A stretch of DNA of 64,000 nt, taken from Bdellovibrio bacteriovorus (GTDB taxonomy: Bacteria; Bdellovibrionota; Bdellovibrionia; Bdellovibrionales; Bdellovibrionaceae). The position numbers were made by a program, and so were the translations under genes. The stretch lies in assembly GCF_025558485.1 (NCBI RefSeq), contig NZ_CP102930.1, positions 3,162,001-3,226,000 of the forward strand. The letters are read 5' to 3'. This document shows positions 33,827 to 41,794 of the stretch, piece by piece. Numbering within the stretch: position 1 is the stretch's first letter; each line of letters begins with the position of its first letter. The notes beneath the pieces were generated by a model. That model did no database searches. It saw nothing but the letters and a program-made list of their open reading frames with translations, and was not told the origin of the DNA.

Positions 33827-34568
33827 GCAAACGCTGACCATACAGGCGGGAAAGAGGACTTGCGGACTTCAGTTTCCACAGATGGGAAATCTCGTCAGCG
33901 AAAGAAGTCCCTTTTAATTTACTTTCCAAAAGAGCTTCATCCAGCAGGTGCAGCCACACCAAGGCTTTGTTGCGTTCCTGCGCCCATTCGGCGCGGGTTT
34001 TTGGAGCGTAAGCTTCACCTGCTTTGGGCTCTGTGAACTCTGCGCCGAAGTTAAAGAACCCCAGGGAAGAAACGGCCTTGTAGGGCTTCATTGCGAACTC
34101 CACCTGATCGTCGATCAGAATTGTGCGTGCAGGGTCTGATTCAGGCAGTACCTGCGCCAGGTCTTTTTTATTGCGCTTGGAAAAGCGAATCGTCTCGTCT
34201 TGAGACAGCACTTTCAGATGCTCTTTGGAAAAGATGCGATAGGCAGTATCTTTCAAAGAGCGTCCGTCAGGCAGATGCACCTGGCTTAGTAAAGTTTCAT
34301 TGCGCGATTTTTCCCCACCACTAAAGAAGCTGATACGAATTTCGGGATGACGTGACAGCAGCGTTTCAATCACCTGAGGCAGATGATCCGTATAGCGATA
34401 GATTTTTCCCTCGACAGTGCGTTGTTGGGAATCCGGGGCTGCGGTGTTTTCAATGGAATAGAAGGTTGTCCAGTCAATATCGAAGACAATATCCACGGGG
34501 GCATTTGCCTGAACGGCAAAAGGCTGGAAGCATATCAAGAGCAGTACTGCCGCCAGCCAGAGTTTCAT
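33780..34568 (-). CDS. secreted HAD-superfamily protein
   Basis: The 262-residue protein has a signal peptide (MKLWLAAVLLLICFQPFAVQA) followed by IVFDIDWTTFYSI, the HAD nucleophile motif (DxDxT), then SFFSGGEKSRNE as motif II and TILIDDQVEFA as the acidic motif IV. It is therefore probably a periplasmic magnesium-dependent phosphatase. It starts seven bases after the barrel gene at 34576-35430, with AAGG upstream of the ATG. The 3' end overlaps the convergent TTHB210-like gene by 47 bases. Confidence 0.7.
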   Translation of the reverse strand: MKLWLAAVLLLICFQPFAVQANAPVDIVFDIDWTTFYSIENTAAPDSQQRTVEGKIYRYTDHLPQVIETLLSRHPEIRISFFSGGEKSRNETLLSQVHLPDGRSLKDTAYRIFSKEHLKVLSQDETIRFSKRNKKDLAQVLPESDPARTILIDDQVEFAMKPYKAVSSLGFFNFGAEFTEPKAGEAYAPKTRAEWAQERNKALVWLHLLDEALLESKLKGTSFADEISHLWKLKSASPLSRLYGQRLLNAPRVYSCQKVFAL

Positions 34569-34575
34569 GGGTGCC

Positions 34576-35430
34576 TTAGAAAATAAAGGTTGCTGAGGCG
34601 TAGATCAAAGAGCTTTCTTCGTCCAGCAGTTTGACGTTTGAATCAGTGCCATTGGGTCTTAACGTGGAACCGGAGTTGGTGTGACCAGCGGCGATGTTCA
34701 GGGAGGAGTTGATATCATAGCCAATCTCCTGACTGAAATCGAAAGAATCTCTCATCACATTTTGATAAGACCAGGTGTTCATATGAGTGAACGTCGCAGA
34801 CAGGGAAATTCCTGATTCAAAGGAATAGGATACAGAAACCATCTGAGAGGAGCTGTACTGGGTGTTCACCACACCGTCCAAGGCCGTTTCATACTGATGG
34901 ATATTGCGAGTGACGCTGAGGCCACCCATAATATCAAGTCCCGTTATGAGACGGTCCGGATTGATCATCAAATCACCACCGGCCGTGATACCTGTTAGCA
35001 GGTTCTGTCTTTTGTAGGCATCTTTGGATGTCGGAGCAATCATGCCCAGGCGATAGGTGCCCTTGAAGGTTCTGTTCACATCAAATGGCGAACGACGCAG
35101 GGACACGGATGTGTTGCTGAAATCATCATTCTGGGCGTCCTTCATGTCTTGAGAATAACCACCCTGTACACGCAGAGAGAAATTATTGGTCAGCTTCAGG
35201 TTCAGGCGGGCCAGATAGTCCATCGCGTCCATTTGAGAACCATCGTCATGATTGATCAGATTTGTCGAACGGCTTGCGCTGATAAAACCGCTCCAGCGGC
35301 GGCCGTCTTTTTTCGGAGCTTGCATGACAGAGGTCGGAGAAGTCACAGAAGCATTGTTATTGGCAAAAACCGGTGCCGCCATCAGCGCCGTAAGCACAAA
35401 ACCAATAAGGGGACGAATTGCAATAACCAT
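34576..35430 (-). CDS. outer-membrane beta-barrel protein
   Basis: The 284-residue protein has a signal peptide (IRPLIGFVLTALMAAPVFA) and then regular alternating strands: WSGFISASRSTNL, LNLKLTNNFSLRVQGGYSQ, QMVSVSYSFESGISLSATFTHM. It ends in SLIYASATFIF, a terminal phenylalanine. About 12 strands can be guessed. No family recognised. It is followed after seven bases by the secreted HAD gene, so the two are likely cotranscribed. Confidence 0.65.
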   Translation of the reverse strand: MVIAIRPLIGFVLTALMAAPVFANNNASVTSPTSVMQAPKKDGRRWSGFISASRSTNLINHDDGSQMDAMDYLARLNLKLTNNFSLRVQGGYSQDMKDAQNDDFSNTSVSLRRSPFDVNRTFKGTYRLGMIAPTSKDAYKRQNLLTGITAGGDLMINPDRLITGLDIMGGLSVTRNIHQYETALDGVVNTQYSSSQMVSVSYSFESGISLSATFTHMNTWSYQNVMRDSFDFSQEIGYDINSSLNIAAGHTNSGSTLRPNGTDSNVKLLDEESSLIYASATFIF

Positions 35431-35662
35431 AGCTTCTCCTCAGAGCTTAAAAAGCTCCTAAAGTCCTGTCCGTGATATTGTTGCGAAGACAGTGCCAGTA
35501 ATAAATTCACCCTAAGCAGTTTTAAGCACACCGGACTGTCCAATGTTTAGCCACCAGTCCCAAAAGGGGCTGACGTTTTTCCGCGAAGGGCATTGACTGT
35601 ATTGTCGGGGCGGGGAACGATAGCTGGAAACTTATATTTGGCAGAAACTTAGTGAGGTATCT

Positions 35663-36031
35663 ATGAAATGGCTTTTATCTTTATTCACAGTGTTGGTGGC
35701 TGGTTCTGCGCAGGCAGTAACTGTGCAGTTGGTGAATTCCACGGATGCTGATCTGAAAGCTTTCTTGCTTTTGTCTGATGCGCAGTCAGGTATTCCTGTG
35801 GATATGGTCGATAATCAGATTGTGCCGCATGGACAGATTTTTTCTAAAAATCTGGGACAGTATGAAACCTCTGATAAATTTGAACTGCGTTTCGAGTTAA
35901 GCCGTGACAACGGGCAGCCGGTTTGCCAAGGCAAGCTTCCTGTGTCTGCAACCAATCGCGTTCAAGTGGTTGCCGAAGGGCATCCTGGCGCGGCGCCGGT
36001 CAACTGCACGGTGAGCCAGCAGACCCGCTAA
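35663..36031 (+). CDS. small secreted hypothetical protein
   Basis: The 122-residue protein has a signal peptide (MKWLLSLFTVLVAGSAQA) and a mature part of about 104 residues that begins VTVQLVNSTDADLKAFLLL, likely a small beta sandwich. Two cysteines (PVCQGK and VNCTVS) probably form a disulfide. The leader GAGGTATCT just before the ATG is identical to that before the barrel gene at 17778. Family unknown. rnhA follows after 48 bases. Confidence 0.65.
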   Translation: MKWLLSLFTVLVAGSAQAVTVQLVNSTDADLKAFLLLSDAQSGIPVDMVDNQIVPHGQIFSKNLGQYETSDKFELRFELSRDNGQPVCQGKLPVSATNRVQVVAEGHPGAAPVNCTVSQQTR

Positions 36032-36079
36032 GAAACGGGTGGCCTTGACAGTCCCAGCCAACGTCGTAAGGATGGTCAG

Positions 36080-36832
36080 GTGCAAACAACAAGAGATTAT
36101 ATTCTGATTTATTCTGATGGTGCCTGCTCCGGGAATCCTGGTCCCGGGGGTTGGGGCAGCGTTCTTCTTTTCCCTGATAATCAAGTGCTTGAACTGGGCG
36201 CAGGCGAAGCCTCCACGACAAACAATCGCATGGAAATGACGGCTGCGCTGGAAGCACTTCGCGCGGTGGCTCATCTGAAAATGCCGATTCATTTTTATAC
36301 TGATTCAACTTATCTGATTCGCGGAATCACCCAGTGGATTTTTGGCTGGCGTCGCAAAAACTGGCAAACCGCAGAGGGCGGCGAAGTTTCCAATCGTGAC
36401 TTGTGGGAGGACATCTCGCAAGTCGTGGCGGCGCGTGGGGCTCAGGGGAAAATTGAGTGGCTTTATTCCCGCGGGCATGTGGGGACGCCGGGGAATGAAC
36501 GTTGTGATCGTATCGCGGTGGCTTTTTCCAAAAAAGAGTATGTCCAGCTGTATCGCGGTGATCTGGAACATTATGGGATTGATCTTTTGAATGTGCCCAC
36601 AAACACAGCTTTGCCCGAGATGAAGGGCGCAGGCGAGAAAAAGAAAGAGGCCTTCAGCTATCTTAGCAATCTGGGCGGGCTGGTGTATCGCCATCGGAAT
36701 TGGCCTTCCTGTCAAAAACGCGTCAGTGGTCAGTCGGGTGCGAAGTTTAAAAAAGCCATGTCCGCCGCTGAAGAAGTGGAAATCCTGAAATCCTGGGGTT
36801 TGGGACCGGGAACGGAAATCAAAGAAGGGTAA
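36080..36832 (+). CDS. rnhA: ribonuclease HI with C-terminal hybrid-binding-like domain
   Basis: Starts at GTG 36080 with AAGGA eight bases upstream. Residues 1-155 are RNase HI: YSDGACSGNPGPGGWG, NNRMEMTAALEAL, YTDSTYLIRG and SRGHVGTPGNERCD carry the catalytic DEDD residues and the His loop. After a Lys-rich linker, residues 195-245 contain LGGLVYRHRNWPSCQKRVSG and GAKFKKAMSAAEEVEIL, which match the RNase H1 hybrid-binding (viroplasmin-like) fold. In eukaryotic RNase H1 that domain is N-terminal; here it is C-terminal. It removes RNA from RNA-DNA hybrids, and the extra domain should raise affinity or processivity. Confidence 0.85.
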   Translation: MQTTRDYILIYSDGACSGNPGPGGWGSVLLFPDNQVLELGAGEASTTNNRMEMTAALEALRAVAHLKMPIHFYTDSTYLIRGITQWIFGWRRKNWQTAEGGEVSNRDLWEDISQVVAARGAQGKIEWLYSRGHVGTPGNERCDRIAVAFSKKEYVQLYRGDLEHYGIDLLNVPTNTALPEMKGAGEKKKEAFSYLSNLGGLVYRHRNWPSCQKRVSGQSGAKFKKAMSAAEEVEILKSWGLGPGTEIKEG

Positions 36833-36837
36833 GCACA

Positions 36838-37614
36838 ATGGAAATCAGCAACAGACAAATTCTGATCACCGGAGCCAGTCGAGGAATCGGTCGCGCTTTT
36901 GCAAAAATGTGTGCCGAGGATAAAGCCCACTTGCATGTGGTTTTGCGCAAAGATGATGAAGAGATCGTCAAAGAGCTGACGGATCTTGGTGCGAAATCCG
37001 TGACAGTTCATGAAGCGGATCTTTCCTCGCGTGAAGGTGTTGATGCTTTGCTTGAAAAGCTAAAAGATGTGCCATTGGATATTCTTTTCAACAATGCAGG
37101 TTTGTTAACCGGCGGACTTATTGAAAAACAGCCCATTGACGATATTTACAAGATGATGCAGGTGAATGTGAATGCGCTGGTGCATCTGACTCACGGGATT
37201 TTGCCGGGAATGCTGAAAAGAAAACGCGGCAAAATTATTAACAACTCCAGTGTGTCGGCGTATATGCACTTTCCATGTGCTTCGACTTATGCGGCCTCCA
37301 AGGCAGCCGTGGTGGCATTCACCAACTGCATTCGCCTGGAGCTGAAAGACACAGGTGTAACCACTTTGTTGTTGATCACTCCGGCAGTCCGAACCCGCAT
37401 GTTTGACGAAGTTGAAAATCTTTATTCCAAAAACTTTGAAATTCCCACGGATACGATGTCACCAATGAAGTACGCTCAGGTGGTTCGTGAGGCGATCCTG
37501 CACGATCTGGAGGTCGTGGAGCCATCCGGTCTGACCGGGGTGGGGCTAAAAATCGCAAAAATGGCAAAGCCTCTTTTTGAGATGGAAGTTCTACGTCGCT
37601 TTAAGCGCTCCTGA
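36838..37614 (+). CDS. short-chain dehydrogenase/reductase
   Basis: The 258-residue classical SDR has TGASRGIGRAFAKM (cofactor loop), EADLSS, FNNAGLLTGG (NNAG), NNSSVSAYMHF with the catalytic Ser and YAASKAAV (YxxxK). The C-terminal part (SGLTGVGLKIAKMAKPLF) resembles the SDRs near lipid-metabolism genes, but the substrate cannot be read. It starts five bases after rnhA, so they share a transcript. Confidence 0.85.
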   Translation: MEISNRQILITGASRGIGRAFAKMCAEDKAHLHVVLRKDDEEIVKELTDLGAKSVTVHEADLSSREGVDALLEKLKDVPLDILFNNAGLLTGGLIEKQPIDDIYKMMQVNVNALVHLTHGILPGMLKRKRGKIINNSSVSAYMHFPCASTYAASKAAVVAFTNCIRLELKDTGVTTLLLITPAVRTRMFDEVENLYSKNFEIPTDTMSPMKYAQVVREAILHDLEVVEPSGLTGVGLKIAKMAKPLFEMEVLRRFKRS

Positions 37615-37702
37615 TACTTCCATCGTCGTGGTAAATCTTAAGTTCCTGTAAGACTCTTAAAACCTTTCTCAAGGTTGCCGAGAAGATGTCAGGACCTGAG
37701 AG

Positions 37703-38524
37703 ATGATATTACCAAGGCTGTTTTTTTCTTTGTTGTTATTTGCGTTTCTTGTGCGGGAGGTTCCGGCACAGGATAAGGAAGCTGCGAAAAATCCGGCAGC
37801 CTGCACGCGCCGCTATCTGGTGGATATCAGTGATTTTGAACCGTTGGCCATTCGCAGGAATGGCCGTCTTGAGGGGCTGGCTCACGATCTGACCGTCGAG
37901 CTTCAAACCCGTTTAGGTTGTACATTTATTGAAACCGAACGTTCATTGCCAGTGGGAATAGAAAACATGTCCAGCGGTCGTTCGGATATCTCCTTGTTGG
38001 GGGCAGAACGTTCCGGCTACGCTAAAGGAGGACATTTTGTCCGTCTTTATACCAACTATCGTGAGATGTTGGTGGCTCAAACCAGCCATCGTCCTGACTG
38101 GAAGATCGAGAATTATATCAAGGATAAAAATATCAAGTTCGCGCACCTGATTGGTGGCTGGAACATGCTGGATAAGGCACAGGAACAAGAGCTGCTGAAA
38201 GAGGGACGGTTGATTGGAACCCCTGGTCCCGAGGGGGCATTCGGGCTGCTAAAAACCGGGCGTGTGCAGGCGGTTTTGTTTTCTGGTATTGTGAACACAC
38301 ACCATATTTCCAAACTGAATATGGAAAAACTGGTGACTCGTGTGGAGGATTCTTCCGAGCGAGTGGAAATCGGCGCTTTTATTTCAAAACGTCGTGTCAG
38401 TCAGGAAGAACGTGTTTTGCTGGAAAAAGCTTTTGATGAAATGAAAAAAGATGGGAGTTTCCTCCGCATCTTTTCAAAGTACGTCAGTCCTCAAGAGGCC
38501 CAACATCGAATGGTTGAAAAATAA
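37703..38524 (+). CDS. periplasmic solute-binding protein, family 3
   Basis: The 273-residue protein has a signal peptide (LFFSLLLFAFLVREVPA) and the SBP_bac_3 layout: YLVDISDFEPLAIRRNGRLEGLAHDLTVEL, then SGRSDISLLGAERS and a C-terminal EKAFDEMKKDGSFLRIFSKY. A cysteine pair (ACTRR, LGCTFI) may form a disulfide. There is no permease or ATPase next to it, so it may be an orphan receptor or supply a distant transporter or signalling protein. Ligand unknown, probably an amino acid or similar. Confidence 0.7.
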   Translation: MILPRLFFSLLLFAFLVREVPAQDKEAAKNPAACTRRYLVDISDFEPLAIRRNGRLEGLAHDLTVELQTRLGCTFIETERSLPVGIENMSSGRSDISLLGAERSGYAKGGHFVRLYTNYREMLVAQTSHRPDWKIENYIKDKNIKFAHLIGGWNMLDKAQEQELLKEGRLIGTPGPEGAFGLLKTGRVQAVLFSGIVNTHHISKLNMEKLVTRVEDSSERVEIGAFISKRRVSQEERVLLEKAFDEMKKDGSFLRIFSKYVSPQEAQHRMVEK

Positions 38525-38529
38525 CTGAA

Positions 38530-39120
38530 CTACGGTTGAATCGTCAGCGTGCCGGACCCCACCGGTCCGGTCATGGTGAGTTTCATTTCTTTGCCTTCCA
38601 CGGACAGCATGGGTACCGGGAATGTGAAAATATAAGGTGTGGCAAAGCGGTTGTGGAACGGGTAAATCCCCTGAATTTCCGCCAACGGCAACTTCACGCG
38701 AGTGGCCTTGCCTTCGAAGCGACGGCCATCAACATCGAGGAAAATTCTCCACATGGTGGTGTCTTTAAACAGATCGTCATTCTTTCTTTCCGGAGTGAAA
38801 AAGCTGACGAAGAATTCCGCCTGTTTGCTCAGGCGTTGTTCAAATTTTACCTTTTCCTCCTGATATCTTTCCTCAGTCCATTGATACAGGCGCATGTTTT
38901 GATCCAGTTGCGCAGCAGCCACTTTGGAATTCAAAGCAACGCCCTCCACATCCAGAACATTATAAAATCCGGAATAGCTGCGGATCTTGTCAGAGTGCTG
39001 CTCCAGCACTTCCATATACTGATCGGAGGTGCGCAGGGTGCGGCCTGAAGGGGTGACTTCATAAGTGGAGGCGCAGGCGGAAAGAAGTGTGATCAAAATT
39101 AAACTGAAAAGCTGTCTCAT
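38530..39120 (-). CDS. lipoprotein
   Basis: The 196-residue protein has the lipoprotein leader MRQLFSLILITLLSACAS (Cys16). The mature part starts with a helical region (SDQYMEVLEQHSDKI, QWTEERYQEEKVKFEQRL) and ends in beta segments (ATPYIFTFPVPMLSVEGKEM, VGSGTLTIQP). Family not recognised. Its ATG overlaps the stop of the upstream lipase-like gene (TAATG), so the two are coupled, and it converges on the solute-binding gene with a five-base gap. Confidence 0.65.
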   Translation of the reverse strand: MRQLFSLILITLLSACASTYEVTPSGRTLRTSDQYMEVLEQHSDKIRSYSGFYNVLDVEGVALNSKVAAAQLDQNMRLYQWTEERYQEEKVKFEQRLSKQAEFFVSFFTPERKNDDLFKDTTMWRIFLDVDGRRFEGKATRVKLPLAEIQGIYPFHNRFATPYIFTFPVPMLSVEGKEMKLTMTGPVGSGTLTIQP

Positions 39121-39971
39121 TACTTGGACTCCAGGAAACCGTCGAGGAACTTTTTAATATCCGCAAATACAGTCTGGCGGATGGTGTCGTTAATCAGTTC
39201 GTGCTTTGCATTGGGATAAACGAAGAGTTCTTTTTGAGAACTTCCCAGATGCTCGTACAGGGCTTTGGTGGCTGCGGTGCTGATCACCGGATCGGAATCC
39301 GACACGATCACCAGGGCAGGTTTTGTTAATTGATTGGCGCGCGGGTTGACGAAGTCGAAAGACTCCAAAAAGCCCAGGAATGCGCCCGGGGACACGCGTG
39401 TGTGGCGAAGAGCGTCTTGTTCGTATTCACGAATCACATCCGGATCGCGTGTCAGCATGTCGTTGGTCAGCTCGTTCCCCATGGTGATTTGTGGCAGAAT
39501 TTTATTCAGCAAGCCTGCCCCCATGGATTTAAAGGCCGGTACCGGAACCGTCAGCCCCAGTAGCGGAGCACTGATCACCATCGCCGTGAAGTCGATATCA
39601 GAATTTTGCAAAAGAGTTTTCAGCTGAATCAGGCCACCCATTGAATGGCAGTACAAAATCACCGGTCCTTTGCGAACTTTTTCCTGCTGCAGGACCATGT
39701 TCAAAAAGATTTTGTAGTCCTTGCAGTAGTCATCAAATTCGGCAACGTATCCGCGACGCCCCTCGGATCGGCCGTGACCGCGCAGGTCCCAGCCATAGAA
39801 GCTCCACTTGTCATTTTCAAACGACTTGATCAGGCGGTGATAGGACTCGGAGTGCTCTCCGTGACCGTGAGTGATGATGACAGTTCCGCGCGCTTCGGGA
39901 TTATCCCAAATCTGGAAGAACAAATTGATGTCTTGGTAGCCTTTAAAGAAGCCTTCAGATCTTTTGTACAT
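39120..39971 (-). CDS. alpha/beta hydrolase, monoacylglycerol-lipase/lysophospholipase type
   Basis: The 283-residue protein matches the Hydrolase_4 family: GTVIITHGHGEHSESYH, WDLRGHGRSEGRRGYV, nucleophile YCHSMGGLIQL, acid in VIVSDSDPVIS and His in YPNAKHELIND. The HGxGEHSxRY and GHGxSxGxR segments are diagnostic of this lipase group. No signal peptide, so it acts in the cytoplasm on lysophospholipids or monoacylglycerols. First gene of a two-gene unit with the lipoprotein. Confidence 0.82.
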   Translation of the reverse strand: MYKRSEGFFKGYQDINLFFQIWDNPEARGTVIITHGHGEHSESYHRLIKSFENDKWSFYGWDLRGHGRSEGRRGYVAEFDDYCKDYKIFLNMVLQQEKVRKGPVILYCHSMGGLIQLKTLLQNSDIDFTAMVISAPLLGLTVPVPAFKSMGAGLLNKILPQITMGNELTNDMLTRDPDVIREYEQDALRHTRVSPGAFLGFLESFDFVNPRANQLTKPALVIVSDSDPVISTAATKALYEHLGSSQKELFVYPNAKHELINDTIRQTVFADIKKFLDGFLESK

Positions 39972-40009
39972 ACAGTCTTAGCTTGCCGTGCCCGTTTAAA
40001 GCGGGCAAG

Positions 40010-41623
40010 TCAATTCAGACCTCGAACCACGATTGTATCCTGAGCGGTCTTGCTCTTTTCAGGATAGTCGAGATTGTAATGGATGCCTCTGGACTCATGT
40101 CTGCGCAAGGCGCATTCCACCGACAGGTCGGCGACAATGGCGATATTACGCAGCTCCAGAATGTCTGAATGGATTTTCATGTTGGAATAATATTCTTTGG
40201 TCTCTGAAAGAATATTTTTAAGGCGATGCTGTGCCCGTTCCAGACGTTTGTTAGAGCGGACAATCCCCATATAGTTCCACATCAGGCGACGGATCTCGTC
40301 CCACATGTGGTTGATCACAATCATTTCGTCGTCGTTGGATTCCTGAGGATGAGTCCACGGTTTGGGCTCTTTTGCCGACAAAGTGTAAGAATCCCAGTGA
40401 GCCTTGATTTCCTCGGCACAATTGTGTGCGGTGGTCAGGCATTCCAGTAAAGAGTTGGAGGCCAGGCGGTTGGCTCCGTGCAGGCCTGTGCAGGCGGTTT
40501 CGCCAATGGCCCACAAGCTGGTGATGTCTGTGCGCCCGGTGACGTCCGTCAGAACCCCGCCACACAGATAGTGTGCAGCCGGAACCACGGGGATGGGGTG
40601 CTTGCTCATGTCGATGCCGAACTCTTCACACTTGTTGAAGATTGTTGGGAATCGCTGTTTCAGGAATTCACGATCCAGCTTGGTCATGTCCAGATACACG
40701 CACTCCGCCCCGGTCTTTTTCATTTCCTTGTCCATGGAGCGAGCCACAACATCACGCGGAGCCAGCGAGCCCAGCTTGTGATACTTGCGCATGAAAGCAT
40801 TTCCTTGGGCATCAACCAGTTCGCCGCCCTCGCCCCGCAAAGCTTCCGAGATTAGGAAGTTGCGGGATTCGCGGTGATAAAGACAGGTCGGGTGGAACTG
40901 CATGAACTCCAGGTTGGCGATGCGAGCGCCCACACGATATGCCATGGCAATGCCGTCGCCGGTCGCCCCGCTCCAGTTGGAGGTGTACAGGTAAACCTTG
41001 CCAGCGCCGCCCGTTGCAAGGATGGTATTTTTTGCTATAAAAGTATGCACTTCGCCGGTTTCTTTATTCAGGGCATAGCTGCCGATGCAAGTGACCGGCG
41101 CCATGTCCGCAGGATCGACTTCTTTGTTCACAATAAGGTCGATTGCGTAGAACTTTTCCATCAGGGTGATATTGGGATTTTCCAAAGCGCGGGCTAAAAG
41201 TGTCCGGTGAATTTCCAATCCGGTTTGGTCTTCAAAGTGCAGAATGCGACGTTTGCTATGTCCGCCTTCGCGCGTCAAATCTACTTCGTAGGTTTCTTTA
41301 GTGCCTTTGTGGCGGACGTCAAAATGAACGCCCCAGTTTGTTAAATCCTTAATGCGTTCAGGGGCTTGTTCGACATAATCGCGCACAACAGTTTCTTTGC
41401 AGAGCCCTGCTCCGGCTTCCAAAGTATCCTGAACATGAGACTCGAAGCTGTCCTCTTCGGACATCACGGCCGAGATGCCTCCTTGGGCCATGGCGGAGTT
41501 GGTGCCGCCCGCGCTTTCTTTGGCAAGGACGATCACTTTTCCTTTTTCAGACAGCTTCAGCGCCAAAGCCAATCCAGCAGTGCCAGAGCCGATAATCAAA
41601 ACATCGCAGCGGTGAGTACTCAT
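40010..41623 (-). CDS. nadB: L-aspartate oxidase
   Basis: The 537-residue flavoprotein oxidises L-aspartate to iminoaspartate, first step of NAD synthesis. Visible are the FAD-binding start DVLIIGSGTAGLALAL, TNSAMAQGGISAV, ILATGGAGKVYLYTSN, HPTCLY, RGEGGELVD, and in the C-terminal half ALWAIGETACTGLHGANRLASNS (GE.A..G.HGANRL). Length is typical. These distinguish it from fumarate reductase, which is longer. nadA and nadC are not in the window. Confidence 0.92.
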   Translation of the reverse strand: MSTHRCDVLIIGSGTAGLALALKLSEKGKVIVLAKESAGGTNSAMAQGGISAVMSEEDSFESHVQDTLEAGAGLCKETVVRDYVEQAPERIKDLTNWGVHFDVRHKGTKETYEVDLTREGGHSKRRILHFEDQTGLEIHRTLLARALENPNITLMEKFYAIDLIVNKEVDPADMAPVTCIGSYALNKETGEVHTFIAKNTILATGGAGKVYLYTSNWSGATGDGIAMAYRVGARIANLEFMQFHPTCLYHRESRNFLISEALRGEGGELVDAQGNAFMRKYHKLGSLAPRDVVARSMDKEMKKTGAECVYLDMTKLDREFLKQRFPTIFNKCEEFGIDMSKHPIPVVPAAHYLCGGVLTDVTGRTDITSLWAIGETACTGLHGANRLASNSLLECLTTAHNCAEEIKAHWDSYTLSAKEPKPWTHPQESNDDEMIVINHMWDEIRRLMWNYMGIVRSNKRLERAQHRLKNILSETKEYYSNMKIHSDILELRNIAIVADLSVECALRRHESRGIHYNLDYPEKSKTAQDTIVVRGLN

Positions 41624-41794
41624 AGTGAGGATCTTCTACTCCTTTTAGTGGCATTTGCAAAGGACTCTTGCTTGATTCTTACCAGTTTCTAAAACTACAA
41701 TGAAATCAAAGGTATCTCGCCAAAATCCCGAAAGCCCTGGGGGAGGATTTTTAGCCGAGATCGGTGGAGAAGTTACAAGGAAGGAACTGCCTCA

